From VHCN01 sp964589935 (GTDB lineage: Bacteria > Verrucomicrobiota > Verrucomicrobiia > Limisphaerales > VHCN01), in the NCBI GenBank assembly GCA_964589935.1, contig CAZPVD010000001.1, positions 558,001 through 622,000 on the forward strand: a DNA stretch of 64,000 nucleotides, given 5' to 3'. A model generated the notes under the pieces. The model saw nothing but the letters and a program-made list of their open reading frames with translations, searched no databases and was not told the origin of the DNA. The position numbers were made by a program, and so were the translations under genes. Shown piece by piece: positions 25,401 to 32,714 of this stretch. Each line of letters opens with the position of its first letter. Position 1 is the first letter of the stretch.

Positions 25401-28191
25401 GGGACACCAGGTTCTCGACCTGACATGGCGGCGAGATTTCGTGCCCGGAGGCGATTCAGGCTGGAGCTCGCTTTCTGTGACGGCGACGAACACCGGCCGT
25501 GACGTGCCCACCACACGCTATTGGGGTGTGGATCACTGGGCCTCGCGCACGATGCAGGGCGCCTACTACAACTGGGCGCTCGGCAACGCCATCCTGCCCG
25601 CAGTGGATCCTGATCCCACACACGAGGGTATCCAAAAAGTGGACCGCACCACGGTGCCCGAATTACTCGAGCTACCGGACACCGCGCAGGCCGTTCAGTT
25701 GGCGCTGGACAACGCCGAAGGTCATTTCACACCACTCGGCCTGCCCGCCGGCAGCCTTGCGTTTGACATCAACCCAAGTCAGGTCACAGGCGCAAGTTCC
25801 ATGACCCATTTCGAGCAAATCTACGACCGTGCGAAACGGGCCTTGGGCAACGCGGTGGCTGCGTTCGACGACGCGAAGGACGTCACACGCCTCATGCGCA
25901 CTGAGCAGGACAGCCTGACTGATTTGCAGACGGCAGTGAACAAGCAGGAACTTGCTTACACTAATACCCTTATCGAGCTATATGGCTCGCCGTATCCGGA
26001 TGATGTTGGTCCCGGCAAGACGTATTCGACTGACTACGCCGGGCCTGATCTGATCCATTTCGCCTATGTGGAAACACCGGAATTATCCTTTGCCAACTTG
26101 TATGACCCTTCCCAGGCGAAAACCTTCACGGTAAGCATGGGCGATCAAGCGCCACCGAACACACTTCTTGGTAACATACTTGATCTCATACATCGTGGGA
26201 TCAACAACGACCCGAGCTTTAAGAATTCCACCCGGAGCATCAGTTTCACCGTTGATCCGCACGGCTTTTTCCAGAAGCCTACGGATTGGACAAGCAGGCG
26301 AGTATCGCCTGGGAAAGTGCAAGACGCCATTTCTCGCATCATTATCGCACGCAATAATCTTGTCGGAGCACTGCAAGAAGATGAAGACGACAAACTTACG
26401 CTGGATCGCTTGTCACAACTGGTGGAAGTCAGAGTTGCATCCAATAAGAAACAGCAACAGACGGATCTTATTAACGCCATAAAGGCGGATTACGCGGCGT
26501 TCAAGGCGTTCAAGTTTAAGATGCAAGAACAGGCTCAGGACACGGCTAAGGAAGTGGAAAAGACAGTCGTCGCATCCACGGAGGAGGCTTTGCCGAAATC
26601 CATGATTGCAGGTTTGGCGGCAGGCGGCGATCTGACATCTCCTGCGCGAGCGGCCGTTGGCGCGGCGTCGGCGACATCCACGGGCATCAAGGGTGCTCTG
26701 AAAAGCGCTTATGCATACGCGTTGTATTATAACGATTTTATCACTTTCGAGAGATCGAACATTGTATCCGCTACGCTTATCGAGCCTCTCAAGCGACAGA
26801 TTGCCGATGCTCCGTTAGTTAATGAAGCGGAGAAGACTCTTCATCAACTAACTGCGCAAATCTTCAACATAAACCGCCGCGTGCAAGAGCTTGATGACGC
26901 GAGGCGCCATTACCGGACTTTGCTCGCTCAGGGTGATCGCATTCAAGCCGAGCGAGAAATCTTTCGCCAGCGAACCGCCGCCATCATACAAGGCTATCGC
27001 ACGCGCGACGCGGGTTATCGGATCTTCCGCGAGGAAAAGCTCGAGCGTTACAAGACGTTATTTGATCTCGCGGCGGAATACACCTTCATGGCCGCAAACG
27101 CCTACGACTATGAAACGGGCCTGCTCAACACACCAAAGGGCAAGTTGTTCGTCAACCGCATCGTCAACAGCCGCGCGCTCGGCGTGGTCAAAGATGGCGA
27201 GCCGCAATACGCCGGCAGTAACACAGGTGATCCCGGTCTTTCCAGCGTGCTCGCTGAGATGAAGGCTGATTGGGATGTGCTTCGCGGTCGGCTTGGCTTC
27301 AATAACCCCTCGGGCTATGGCACTACTGTCTCGCTGCGCACGGAGAATTTTCGCATTGTCCGTGGTTCCGAGGGTGACACGACTTGGAAAGACATATTAA
27401 ATCAAGGACGTCAAGCCAACTTACTCGATGACCCGGATGTGAAGCGCAATTGCATGCAGATTGATCCGGGCAATGGATTGCCTGTGCCAGGGATTGTGGT
27501 TGAGTTCAGCACTTCCATCACGGATGGTAACAACCTTTTCGGGCGCCAGCTTGCGGGTGGCGACCATTACTTTGACTCCAGTTACTTCGCCACAAAGATA
27601 TTCTCCGTCGGCGTTGCATTTGAAGGCTACATCGGCATGGATAATCCTGCAGCGAACAGTTCTACGGTCAGTTCCTCAGGTGGCACATCACCGACGGATC
27701 CCACCGCGGCGTTTCTCGACCCGCAGTCGCTGGCCGCCACGCCTGGCATCTATCTGATTCCAGCCGGCCAGGATGCGATGCGCAGCCCGCCGCTCGGCGA
27801 TACGAGCGCAATCCGGACATGGAGTGTCAACGACATCACGATTCCGTTGCCGTTTAATATCGGAGGGTCGGACTTCTCAACCAAGCCGCTTTATCGTTCT
27901 GGCGATTCGCTCTCCGAGCCTCTGTTCAACCTTCGCAAACATCCGGCCTTTCGCCCTGTGTCAACTACGGCCGCGTTCAACAATAACATCTATGGCGGCA
28001 ACGGGCAGTTACAGCTTTCGCAGTTCACCAATACGCGACTTATAGGTCGGTCCGTTTGGAACACGCGGTGGAAGCTCGTAATCCCCGGCTACAAATTGCT
28101 CAACGATCCAAATGACGGCCTCGACCGATTTGTGAATACGGTCAAAGACATCAAGCTCTATTACGTGACTTACTCCTACGCTGGTAACTAA
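19432..28191 (+). CDS. Giant exported protein, C-terminal third resembling Tc-toxin subunit A
   Basis: A 2,919-residue protein with a Sec signal peptide (MKRLIRNVSGVMALLAAAA..ARA-Q). The first ~2,100 residues are unrecognised, largely beta-rich and Asn/Thr-rich. From about 2120 the order of elements parallels TcA pore and TcB-binding regions. First come helices with long charged stretches (2120-2385). Then comes a Gly/Ala-rich hydrophobic segment (SMIAGLAAGGDL..AAVGAASA, about 2390-2420), then a long coiled coil (about 2450-2540). Next is YKTLFDLAAEYTFMAANAYDYE (positions about 2541-2562; TcA proteins have a YDLA..C-MAE-AY-YE counterpart). A beta-sandwich-like end follows, with W-LVIPGY and VKDIKLYYVTYSY. 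The match is by eye from remembered TcA sequences. Unlike classical TcA it carries a signal peptide and no TcB/TcC (Rhs) gene is nearby. The start ATG 19432 is 4 nt after the upstream stop. Confidence 0.6.
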   Translation: MKRLIRNVSGVMALLAAAATARAQALQSVQSALLYAVTNDFQRGVNWQSPTGVPLSTTANNPPGSDGRIPAGQLTATPGQFQGVVTFAAVTVTTNASALNTSASFAANAEALNWPRAKDAGGQIRLVLRAQAGGSFVSQIFSFFFGSVIPVPQADINGQPFTDITAANSYWIPEPFTTNNHAGDSYYWSKHAGKVFAVQPGDVNVTWRRATPLPNTFDNPPADFAGNENVKYAVIGGSYYQLLQTRYGVSDGSVKLTRHMYWTEGLFAVTGKKVSVPTARVKDIRFVYNTAFPQNVASNEVYVANSNTSLFGNNGALLDTRTLWFENGMISANNKEGRVFMELLGNSLGGDVREHLGFEIVDVNQEPVPSDVTVELGERLSAYQDNSPADTNLFPSPILNATGLNYIYQQFLGADGAMNLYATRVTKDVNDSRAHWLEESIGGLHWPFRLVRYKQVWPTDVAKYSHFVRPTVSDDISAQATAIELPIQDLPTVDYEDPTDIVRSKFTADQKFYTFLDTNYPALRTLIRYNNGDQVSFERVFSWLDTNLRATNFANTVATNLSAWNPTNTTFIWPNALKAPRVVNATAWVGQRLAAPADDTYTNTAVSYFAGYIRQDKGTGFSVSAYKDPLDLGISNAVASSIIPITASNNNATLEVWWFRPNNADTARGFTKTYWPSIISHYTVYWPTSAPAAREIILASNAGSGPLTSLESKGALYIQNDPSLPGYNPNEEHALMQGGQVWALRDDLNITNAVGYSSHPYVLLEYTDADGRPSMTPFQVIREKGNVVFDYTRYAGGILQAPMPLPLLEKPLGAKPVGSPARSFNTEIKQHTVSGGAQSEAGGFSQVTLITATRHFYQPYESLALQTVSAQGLLTSRTFFTTNVNSASNQINGVISLTPPRTLGIWTSTSQPADPTRYRFLVTSLSGLSPTVIIANPALQTNWTATVAALGTVSGNAYVEIQFTGNVPAAAQTNTVLIVPQGGQIATSFNGWRLAYEALTDSITDPVLRDRYASFTFQDRKGDTWFYRGPHSADSGGKVVMQYYYKTLDGFYFPSLPTNAQPVAGTITPYLRPRNPDGSFAGNPVLADANGDNQPDGNALGIVYRPVWPEVVPVLMMAESLTVPKRGLPAVRGQTSLDVLYQQPQFIGGPTARAAVLHDPTREKQFNLGPSGSTSVLGKLPDSLRTSVYQGLTYFPNLPPHLVDRFFYDPNRGSNGALVLRGQFQQETVGESYLLLNVLGSQDAGVLRGLCTADDPRKALWDAVINTGLTTSMQQFVEDPARPGTFKAGPSETVGPSALAEVKNQDVAVDSYALTATGPGIGYITLVAGNGTAFTPDTEPVSVQIIKVVDTLYRGELKVVKSSNPLSEIVTLQQVVDLAARTDDYDFQWLIAAPVNGVPPPVYQNTPRQLLGDGTWNHIRFPLPTDQAATVHLTDPSRVIPEVTTAVIPLSFISFSAVSTNDGNLNFILQPGIRHPLIAGTPLTVRDVTGAEFTGSLLSVSETNYQSQTTTNIVVSLDPGQINIPTSLQVLQLYERSVAGQPQSIVFREVAISDASDYSQYYLSLDLDPALKAGVYLDGQLVVNANFGLADTVTSVAPGGFNPLPRTYLLGPDLFGGGVRTNGATKHQIAVLFYSAASPGALLNFNLRLEAYESVDQTAVPGSQWLPLDPAKTADKVRAIIGTGADVRALSDNYLISRYRATNTTHASYSRGFSRWTEPQLAEGWIKRVLAGINPFNQRVSDLFNNRVNTDVSILTQAGHRWEGDVALNLANINNSGLIEIYETVLRRGRTISVDSGINYGPANDALLLAAGYLNDLYMMLGNEAWADAANPTIGIGTKDPQHGDIATSLFAFKGQVPSLLEEELGLLRGRDDFLQPGVQAKPVYNRLFWNYTRGIDAGEVIYALNYNIQPLPGSSAVDASAAAYMFPQGHGDAYGHYLTAMKDFFSLFISPSFDWVPHPEAVSVLGQPVEVNYQNERKFATAAAALARAGHQVLDLTWRRDFVPGGDSGWSSLSVTATNTGRDVPTTRYWGVDHWASRTMQGAYYNWALGNAILPAVDPDPTHEGIQKVDRTTVPELLELPDTAQAVQLALDNAEGHFTPLGLPAGSLAFDINPSQVTGASSMTHFEQIYDRAKRALGNAVAAFDDAKDVTRLMRTEQDSLTDLQTAVNKQELAYTNTLIELYGSPYPDDVGPGKTYSTDYAGPDLIHFAYVETPELSFANLYDPSQAKTFTVSMGDQAPPNTLLGNILDLIHRGINNDPSFKNSTRSISFTVDPHGFFQKPTDWTSRRVSPGKVQDAISRIIIARNNLVGALQEDEDDKLTLDRLSQLVEVRVASNKKQQQTDLINAIKADYAAFKAFKFKMQEQAQDTAKEVEKTVVASTEEALPKSMIAGLAAGGDLTSPARAAVGAASATSTGIKGALKSAYAYALYYNDFITFERSNIVSATLIEPLKRQIADAPLVNEAEKTLHQLTAQIFNINRRVQELDDARRHYRTLLAQGDRIQAEREIFRQRTAAIIQGYRTRDAGYRIFREEKLERYKTLFDLAAEYTFMAANAYDYETGLLNTPKGKLFVNRIVNSRALGVVKDGEPQYAGSNTGDPGLSSVLAEMKADWDVLRGRLGFNNPSGYGTTVSLRTENFRIVRGSEGDTTWKDILNQGRQANLLDDPDVKRNCMQIDPGNGLPVPGIVVEFSTSITDGNNLFGRQLAGGDHYFDSSYFATKIFSVGVAFEGYIGMDNPAANSSTVSSSGGTSPTDPTAAFLDPQSLAATPGIYLIPAGQDAMRSPPLGDTSAIRTWSVNDITIPLPFNIGGSDFSTKPLYRSGDSLSEPLFNLRKHPAFRPVSTTAAFNNNIYGGNGQLQLSQFTNTRLIGRSVWNTRWKLVIPGYKLLNDPNDGLDRFVNTVKDIKLYYVTYSYAGN

Positions 28192-28206
28192 CATTAACAC
28201 CATTCC

Positions 28207-29106
28207 ATGAACACTTCTGCATCACTTAAATCGGATCGAGCTAATCTAAGTTCATTGTTCAGCGTTACTTGGTCCTTATCGCTTCTAATTCTTGCGCTTG
28301 CCCTCACGGCGCACGCCTTTCCGCCTGCCCTGCCGCATACCATCTACGGCATGGCGCGTGATGAATACGGCAACCCGCTCGGCACCAATGCCACCATCGT
28401 GCTCACCACGTCCACTGGTGTCATTCTCAAAGCAACGGTTGACACCGACCTTGAGCCCGGCGTCAACTATCGGCTCACTGTGCCGCTTGATGCCGGTGTT
28501 CGCACCGACGCCTATCGAGGCGACGCCGTGAACTCCACCGTGCCGTTCCGCATCAAAGTCAGTTTGAATAACACGCTCCTGCTGCCAATTGAGATGAGTG
28601 GCGATTATTCGCTCATGGGCCAGCCCGGTAAGCAGACGCGCATTGACCTTACACTTGGCGAGGACACGAATGGCAACGGCCTGCCCGACGCGTGGGAGCT
28701 GGCCATGATTTCCGCGCGCGGCTGGAATCTTACGCTGGCGAACCTCCGAACCAATAACATGCCCGGCGGCGGTGGCGTCTCGCTCATGCAGGAATACATC
28801 GCCGGCACCTATGCGTTCGAGGATGACACCGGGCTTAACATCAAAATAGCCCGCTTTGATAACGGTGCGCCTGTGATCGAGTTCATGGCTGTGCGGGGAC
28901 GCACTTACACGATCGTGGGGTCGGCGGATTTGAAAACGTGGAGCACTGTGTCCTTCAAGGCCGACATGACCGATCCCAACACCGGATTGGTTCAGGCGCA
29001 GACGGTGGACAACTACGAGTCCACAACCGTGAAGCTCATGCAAGTCACCGTGCCCGCGCCCGCGAGCGGTCCGCAGCCGCTCTTCTTCAAGCTCCGCATC
29101 CAGTGA
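28207..29106 (+). CDS. Exported protein with a calcium-loop (thrombospondin-3-like) motif
   Basis: A 299-residue protein. Its hydrophobic signal segment (about 20-38, WSLSLLILALALTAHA) ends before FPPALPHTIYG. The N-terminal half resembles an all-beta carboxypeptidase-regulatory or Ig-type fold (GMARDEYGNPLGTNATIVL..). Residues about 152-165 read GEDTNGNGLPDAWE, the D-x-N-x-N-G-x-x-D-x-W-E calcium-binding loop common on exported proteins of this phylum. The C-terminal part has RTYTIVGSADLKTWS, a strand pattern seen at the end of many secreted PVC proteins. It lies 15 bp after the giant gene and 7 bp before the lipoprotein gene, in the same block. Confidence 0.7.
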   Translation: MNTSASLKSDRANLSSLFSVTWSLSLLILALALTAHAFPPALPHTIYGMARDEYGNPLGTNATIVLTTSTGVILKATVDTDLEPGVNYRLTVPLDAGVRTDAYRGDAVNSTVPFRIKVSLNNTLLLPIEMSGDYSLMGQPGKQTRIDLTLGEDTNGNGLPDAWELAMISARGWNLTLANLRTNNMPGGGGVSLMQEYIAGTYAFEDDTGLNIKIARFDNGAPVIEFMAVRGRTYTIVGSADLKTWSTVSFKADMTDPNTGLVQAQTVDNYESTTVKLMQVTVPAPASGPQPLFFKLRIQ

Positions 29107-29113
29107 GGCGACC

Positions 29114-29710
29114 ATGCTGCGGAAACTTTTCAACCCCGCTCAAATCGCGCTGCTGTCCGGCTTGCTTTTCTCGGGCGTCGCAGGATGCAAGCGCGAGGAG
29201 GTGTCGCTGCCGGAAATTCCCCGGTCGGCTCTCGCATTGAAGGAGGGGCACCTTTATCGCAACGGGCAGGCCTCGCCGTTCAACGGATTTGTAATCGAGC
29301 GCTATCCCGGCGGCGCGATCGAGTCGCGTTCCGCGGTTTCAAACGGGCTTCTCCACGGCGCTTCCGAGGGCTGGCACACGAACGGCACGCTGCAGGTCCG
29401 CGAGAATTTCGAGGCCGGCTTCTCGCACGGGTTGCGCACGAAATGGTTTACGTCCGGTGCGAAGCAATCCGAGGCGATGATCGAGCACGGCAAGCTAAAC
29501 GGCACGTTCCGCCGCTGGGATGAAAAGGGAACGCTCGTCGAGCAGATCGAACTTCGCAACGACAAACCCGATGGCCTGTCCATCGCCTACTACCCGGATG
29601 GCTCGGTGAAGGCGCGTGTGCGGATGGGGGCCGGCGTCGTCGTCGAGCGCGAGAACTTCAAGCCGGGAGAACTGCGCGAGCCGCCGGTGATGACTGCGGC
29701 CAAAAAATGA
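29114..29710 (+). CDS. Lipoprotein with MORN_2-type repeats
   Basis: A 198-residue protein. The lipobox V-A-G-C at about residues 22-25 follows a hydrophobic stretch (LLSGLLFSG), so it is a predicted lipoprotein. Residues about 42-175 hold successive G-x-x-x-x-[WY]-x-x-[ND]-G-x-[LV]-x-x-R-x-x-F units (for example GWHTNGTLQVRENFEAG and AYYPDGSVKARVRMGAG), the toxin-antitoxin YwqK/MORN_2 repeat type. These act as structural or protein-binding repeats; the antitoxin naming of the family need not apply. The stop overlaps the next start (ATGA at 29707). It may anchor or cap the exported proteins of the block. Confidence 0.75.
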   Translation: MLRKLFNPAQIALLSGLLFSGVAGCKREEVSLPEIPRSALALKEGHLYRNGQASPFNGFVIERYPGGAIESRSAVSNGLLHGASEGWHTNGTLQVRENFEAGFSHGLRTKWFTSGAKQSEAMIEHGKLNGTFRRWDEKGTLVEQIELRNDKPDGLSIAYYPDGSVKARVRMGAGVVVERENFKPGELREPPVMTAAKK

Positions 29711-31158
29711 AGCGGGCTGTGATGAATCCCGCGCTCAGGCTTCTGTCGCTGTTACTGGCCCTCGCTCCTGCGGCTGCTGGCGCGCAGACACTCTCGCTCG
29801 ATTTCGCCCGCGTCAGCGGCGGCGGCGGCTTTTCCTCCGGCGGCAGTCTGTCGCTGGCCGGCACGGTTGGACAAGCCGAGGCGGGGCAGCAACTGACCGG
29901 CGGCGGTTTCGCGCTGGACCTCGGTTTTCTTGCGGTCGTGCTTAATCCCTCCGCGAACAACCCGCCGGTGGTCACGTTTTCCGCCACCAACCTGATCGTA
30001 GTTGAAGGCACGGGTCCCTTTGCATCCGCGAATTTCGCGACGTTTTCGCCCGGTCCTCCGAACGAATCCAGCCAGATACTCATCGGCTACACCGTGACGA
30101 ACAGTGATCCGACGCTGTTCGCCGTGCAGCCAGCGATTGACAACGGCGGCACGCTGACCTTCACGCCGGCGACCAACGTCAACGGGACGACAACAGTGAC
30201 CGTAATTGCACAGGACAACGGCGGGACGGCCAATGGCGGTGTGGACAAAAGCACAAACACCATCACCATCTCGGTGCTGACGTTCCAGACGGCTGCGATG
30301 GGCGGCATTCCGGCATTCGCGCTCGACTCCCTCAACAACACCAACATTGGCCGCGTCCTCACTAACGCCACGCCGGTTTCGTTCGACACAAACTTCATCC
30401 AAAGTGCGACCTACATGCCGGCCACGGGGCTGTTGCAGATTCTGCCCGTGGCAGGGCAGGACGGATCCAGCAACCGAACGACCGTCATGGTGCTGGTGCA
30501 GTTCAGCGACGGCACGTCGCAGGTGTTGCCAGTGACTGTGACAGTGTATCAGCCGCTTCTGACGAGTGCGGCCGGCGATCCAACCTACACCTCCACGTTC
30601 AGCACGCCGCTGTTCAACCCGCAGACCGGCCTGTTCGAGCAGAAGGTGCGCGTCGTCAACAACACGCCGCTCAGTTTCACGGCCCTGCGCATTACGGCGA
30701 CGAACCTGCCGGTCGGCGTGGTTCTGCGCAACGCCACCCTCACGAGCGGCGGTTTCGCTTACATTGATTACAATATCGCCATTCCGCCAGGCGGCTCGGT
30801 GACATTCATGCTGGAGTATTTCAGTCCCGTTCAGACGCCATTTGCCACAGGCCTGAAGTTGGAACTGCTCTCGCAACGGCGCGTGGTCGCACCGCCCGTC
30901 AACGCGGTGATGGCAGCCGTGGCCGGCTTTCTGGGTTACACACTGGACGGTCACGCGAAGTTCTACCTCGAACTGCCCACGCAGGTTGGAGTGAACTACT
31001 ACGTGCAATATCAGGACGTGCTCGGCACGCCGTGGAAAACCTCGCCCGTCGTCATCACCGGAACAGGGGACAAGGTCCAATGGATGGACGACGGCCCCCC
31101 CAACACCGACTCGCTGCCGGGGACAACCCGCTTCTACCGCATCGTCGTCGGGCAGTGA
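29707..31158 (+). CDS. Exported protein with cadherin/Ig-like beta domains
   Basis: A 483-residue protein. The signal peptide (about 1-26, LLSLLLALAPAAAGA-Q) precedes the segment SLSLAGTVGQAEAGQQLTGGGFALDLGF. This G-T-[VI]-G-Q-x-x-A-G..x-GG-[FY]-x-L style is characteristic of secreted PVC proteins. An Ig/cadherin-like repeat (NNPPVVTFSATNLIVVEGTG..TLTFTPATNVNGTTTVTVIAQDNGGTA) follows at about 80-190, with further beta-rich sequence to the C-terminus. No enzyme motif is visible. It ends the eleven-gene block: the next gene starts 127 bp later and is unrelated. Confidence 0.7.
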   Translation: MKRAVMNPALRLLSLLLALAPAAAGAQTLSLDFARVSGGGGFSSGGSLSLAGTVGQAEAGQQLTGGGFALDLGFLAVVLNPSANNPPVVTFSATNLIVVEGTGPFASANFATFSPGPPNESSQILIGYTVTNSDPTLFAVQPAIDNGGTLTFTPATNVNGTTTVTVIAQDNGGTANGGVDKSTNTITISVLTFQTAAMGGIPAFALDSLNNTNIGRVLTNATPVSFDTNFIQSATYMPATGLLQILPVAGQDGSSNRTTVMVLVQFSDGTSQVLPVTVTVYQPLLTSAAGDPTYTSTFSTPLFNPQTGLFEQKVRVVNNTPLSFTALRITATNLPVGVVLRNATLTSGGFAYIDYNIAIPPGGSVTFMLEYFSPVQTPFATGLKLELLSQRRVVAPPVNAVMAAVAGFLGYTLDGHAKFYLELPTQVGVNYYVQYQDVLGTPWKTSPVVITGTGDKVQWMDDGPPNTDSLPGTTRFYRIVVGQ

Positions 31159-31270
31159 TGGCTTGGGCGTTGCATCCGCGCCACAATGTTCTTCACCCCT
31201 CGGACAAATGCCGTCTGACCAGCGCGTCTTTCCTCAATTTTGTTTCTTGTGAGAGCGCTGCACCGCGTTA

Positions 31271-31282
31271 CGTTGATCAACG
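31271..31282. promoter_or_regulatory. 12-bp perfect palindrome CGTTGATCAACG before the Y-family polymerase gene
   Basis: The palindrome lies 3 bp upstream of the ATG at 31286. A 12-bp palindrome is expected by chance roughly once per 4 kb, so only its placement makes it notable. It is not a LexA site of a type I recognise. Confidence 0.25.
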
Positions 31283-31285
31283 CGC

Positions 31286-32635
31286 ATGAGGCCCAACCGC
31301 ATCCTGCACATGGATGGCGACAGTTTTTTTGCGAGCTGCGAGATCGCAATCAACAAAAAACTGGAAGGCCGCGCCGTGTGGGTCGGCGGCGGGCGACGCG
31401 GCGACGGGATCGTGATCGCGGCGAACCGCGCGGCGAAAAAATTTGGCATCGAGACGGGCATGGCCTGCTTCGAGGCGCAGCGACGCTGCCCGAGGGGCGT
31501 GCTGTGCCGGCCGCATTACGACGAGTATCGGCGGCTCTCGGCGGAGATGTTCCACATTTTGGAGCAGTATGCGCCGACACTCGTGCCAATCTCGATTGAC
31601 GAGGGTTTTCTCGATTTCACCACGATGGACGCGCACGTGTGGCGCGACACGACGCCGAAAAATTATGTCGAGGAAATCCGCGAGCGCATCCGGCGCGAGC
31701 TGCGTTTGCCCGTGTCCGGCGGGCTGGCGAACTCGGCGCGGCTCGCGAAGCTCGCGACGGACGCGGGCAAGCCGGGCTTCCTCGAAGTGCCCGCGGGACA
31801 GGAGAAGGAATTTTTGCGCGACCGGCCCGTGCGCGAGATGTCCGGTCTCGGCTCGCGGCGCGAACGCGCGCTGGCCGGGCTGGGCGCGCGGACGTTCGGC
31901 GAGGTGGCGACGCTGCCTTCGATGCTGTTGAAGCAAAAGTTCGGCATCTGGGGCCAGCAGCTCTGGCTCTTCGCAAACGGCCGCGGGAACGAGCCGCTGC
32001 TGCTCGAAGTGAAGGATCGAGCGAGCATTTCGAGCAACACGACGCTGCCCTACGACGAGCCGGATTACGAAGCGGCGCTGACTTTCTCGTTGAGCGAGGC
32101 GACGCGGCTCGTGGGGCAGTTGCGGCGAGAGCAATTGCAGGCGCGCGAGCTGGCGCTGACGATCCGCTTCAACGACTTCACCGAGGCGGGCGCGGGCCAT
32201 CGCTTTCAGCATCCGCAATTTTTGAACTCCGTCATCAATGCGGCGCTGGAGGGCATGTTCCGTGACGTGATAAGCCGCGCGTTCAAGCCGGTGCGGCAGA
32301 TTCGCCTCGCGTTCTGGAACCTCGCGCCGCTCGACACGCAGCCAACGCTGTGGGGCACGACGGATGCCGAGCGCTGGGGCGCGCTAGATGACGCGGCGCA
32401 CCAATTGAACTCGCAGTTCAGCCGGCCCGAAAAGCCCGCGTTGATGACCGGCGCGCAGCTCGCGCTGCGCCAGCTCGACGACGCGCACAAAAATCCCAAG
32501 GCCAAATGCCCCTTCGTGCCGCAGCGCGAGATGGTCAAGAAGCTCTGGGGCACCGACGCCGACCCGCTCGCGCACAAGAGCGAATGGGAGCAGCGCCTTG
32601 CGAAAGTCAGCAAGCAGCATCAGTTCAAGCATTGA
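31286..32635 (+). CDS. Y-family DNA polymerase (DinB/UmuC-like)
   Basis: A 449-residue translesion polymerase. Catalytic elements are visible: HMDGDSFFASCE at residues 8-19 (first acidic pair), the Y-family steric and nucleotide-binding segment around VIAANRAAKKFGIETGM, PHYDEYRRLS, and SIDEGFLDFT near 103 (SxDE catalytic motif, with Gly where DinB usually has Ala). A helix-hairpin-helix-like region (LGSRRERALAGLGARTFGEVATLP) and a little-finger domain follow. The C-terminal ~90 residues (WGTTDAERWGALDDAAHQLN.. onward) are a family extension also seen in some ImuB/DinB2-like proteins. It probably helps bypass DNA damage. Monocistronic by spacing; it follows the exported-protein block without functional link. 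Confidence 0.88.
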   Translation: MRPNRILHMDGDSFFASCEIAINKKLEGRAVWVGGGRRGDGIVIAANRAAKKFGIETGMACFEAQRRCPRGVLCRPHYDEYRRLSAEMFHILEQYAPTLVPISIDEGFLDFTTMDAHVWRDTTPKNYVEEIRERIRRELRLPVSGGLANSARLAKLATDAGKPGFLEVPAGQEKEFLRDRPVREMSGLGSRRERALAGLGARTFGEVATLPSMLLKQKFGIWGQQLWLFANGRGNEPLLLEVKDRASISSNTTLPYDEPDYEAALTFSLSEATRLVGQLRREQLQARELALTIRFNDFTEAGAGHRFQHPQFLNSVINAALEGMFRDVISRAFKPVRQIRLAFWNLAPLDTQPTLWGTTDAERWGALDDAAHQLNSQFSRPEKPALMTGAQLALRQLDDAHKNPKAKCPFVPQREMVKKLWGTDADPLAHKSEWEQRLAKVSKQHQFKH

Positions 32636-32714
32636 TGCGGCGGGTCGTTTGGCCCGTTTCATCCCTGTTTTGAGTTGACCGCTGCCGCCGCCGCACAAAT
32701 CCTCTCGCCCACGT

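Noticed and set aside
19432..28191. Complete Tc toxin locus
   Set aside because: No TcB/TcC (Rhs-repeat) gene is visible in the window, and the protein has a Sec signal, so only a TcA-like C-terminal region is claimed.
29114..29710. Toxin-antitoxin system because MORN_2/YwqK proteins carry that label
   Set aside because: The protein has a lipobox and sits in an exported-protein block with no toxin partner. The label comes from family naming only.
31160..31285. LexA/SOS box upstream of the Y-family polymerase
   Set aside because: A TGTTC occurs near 31186 but no matching GAACA half-site follows at usable spacing. Only a chance-level palindrome is seen.
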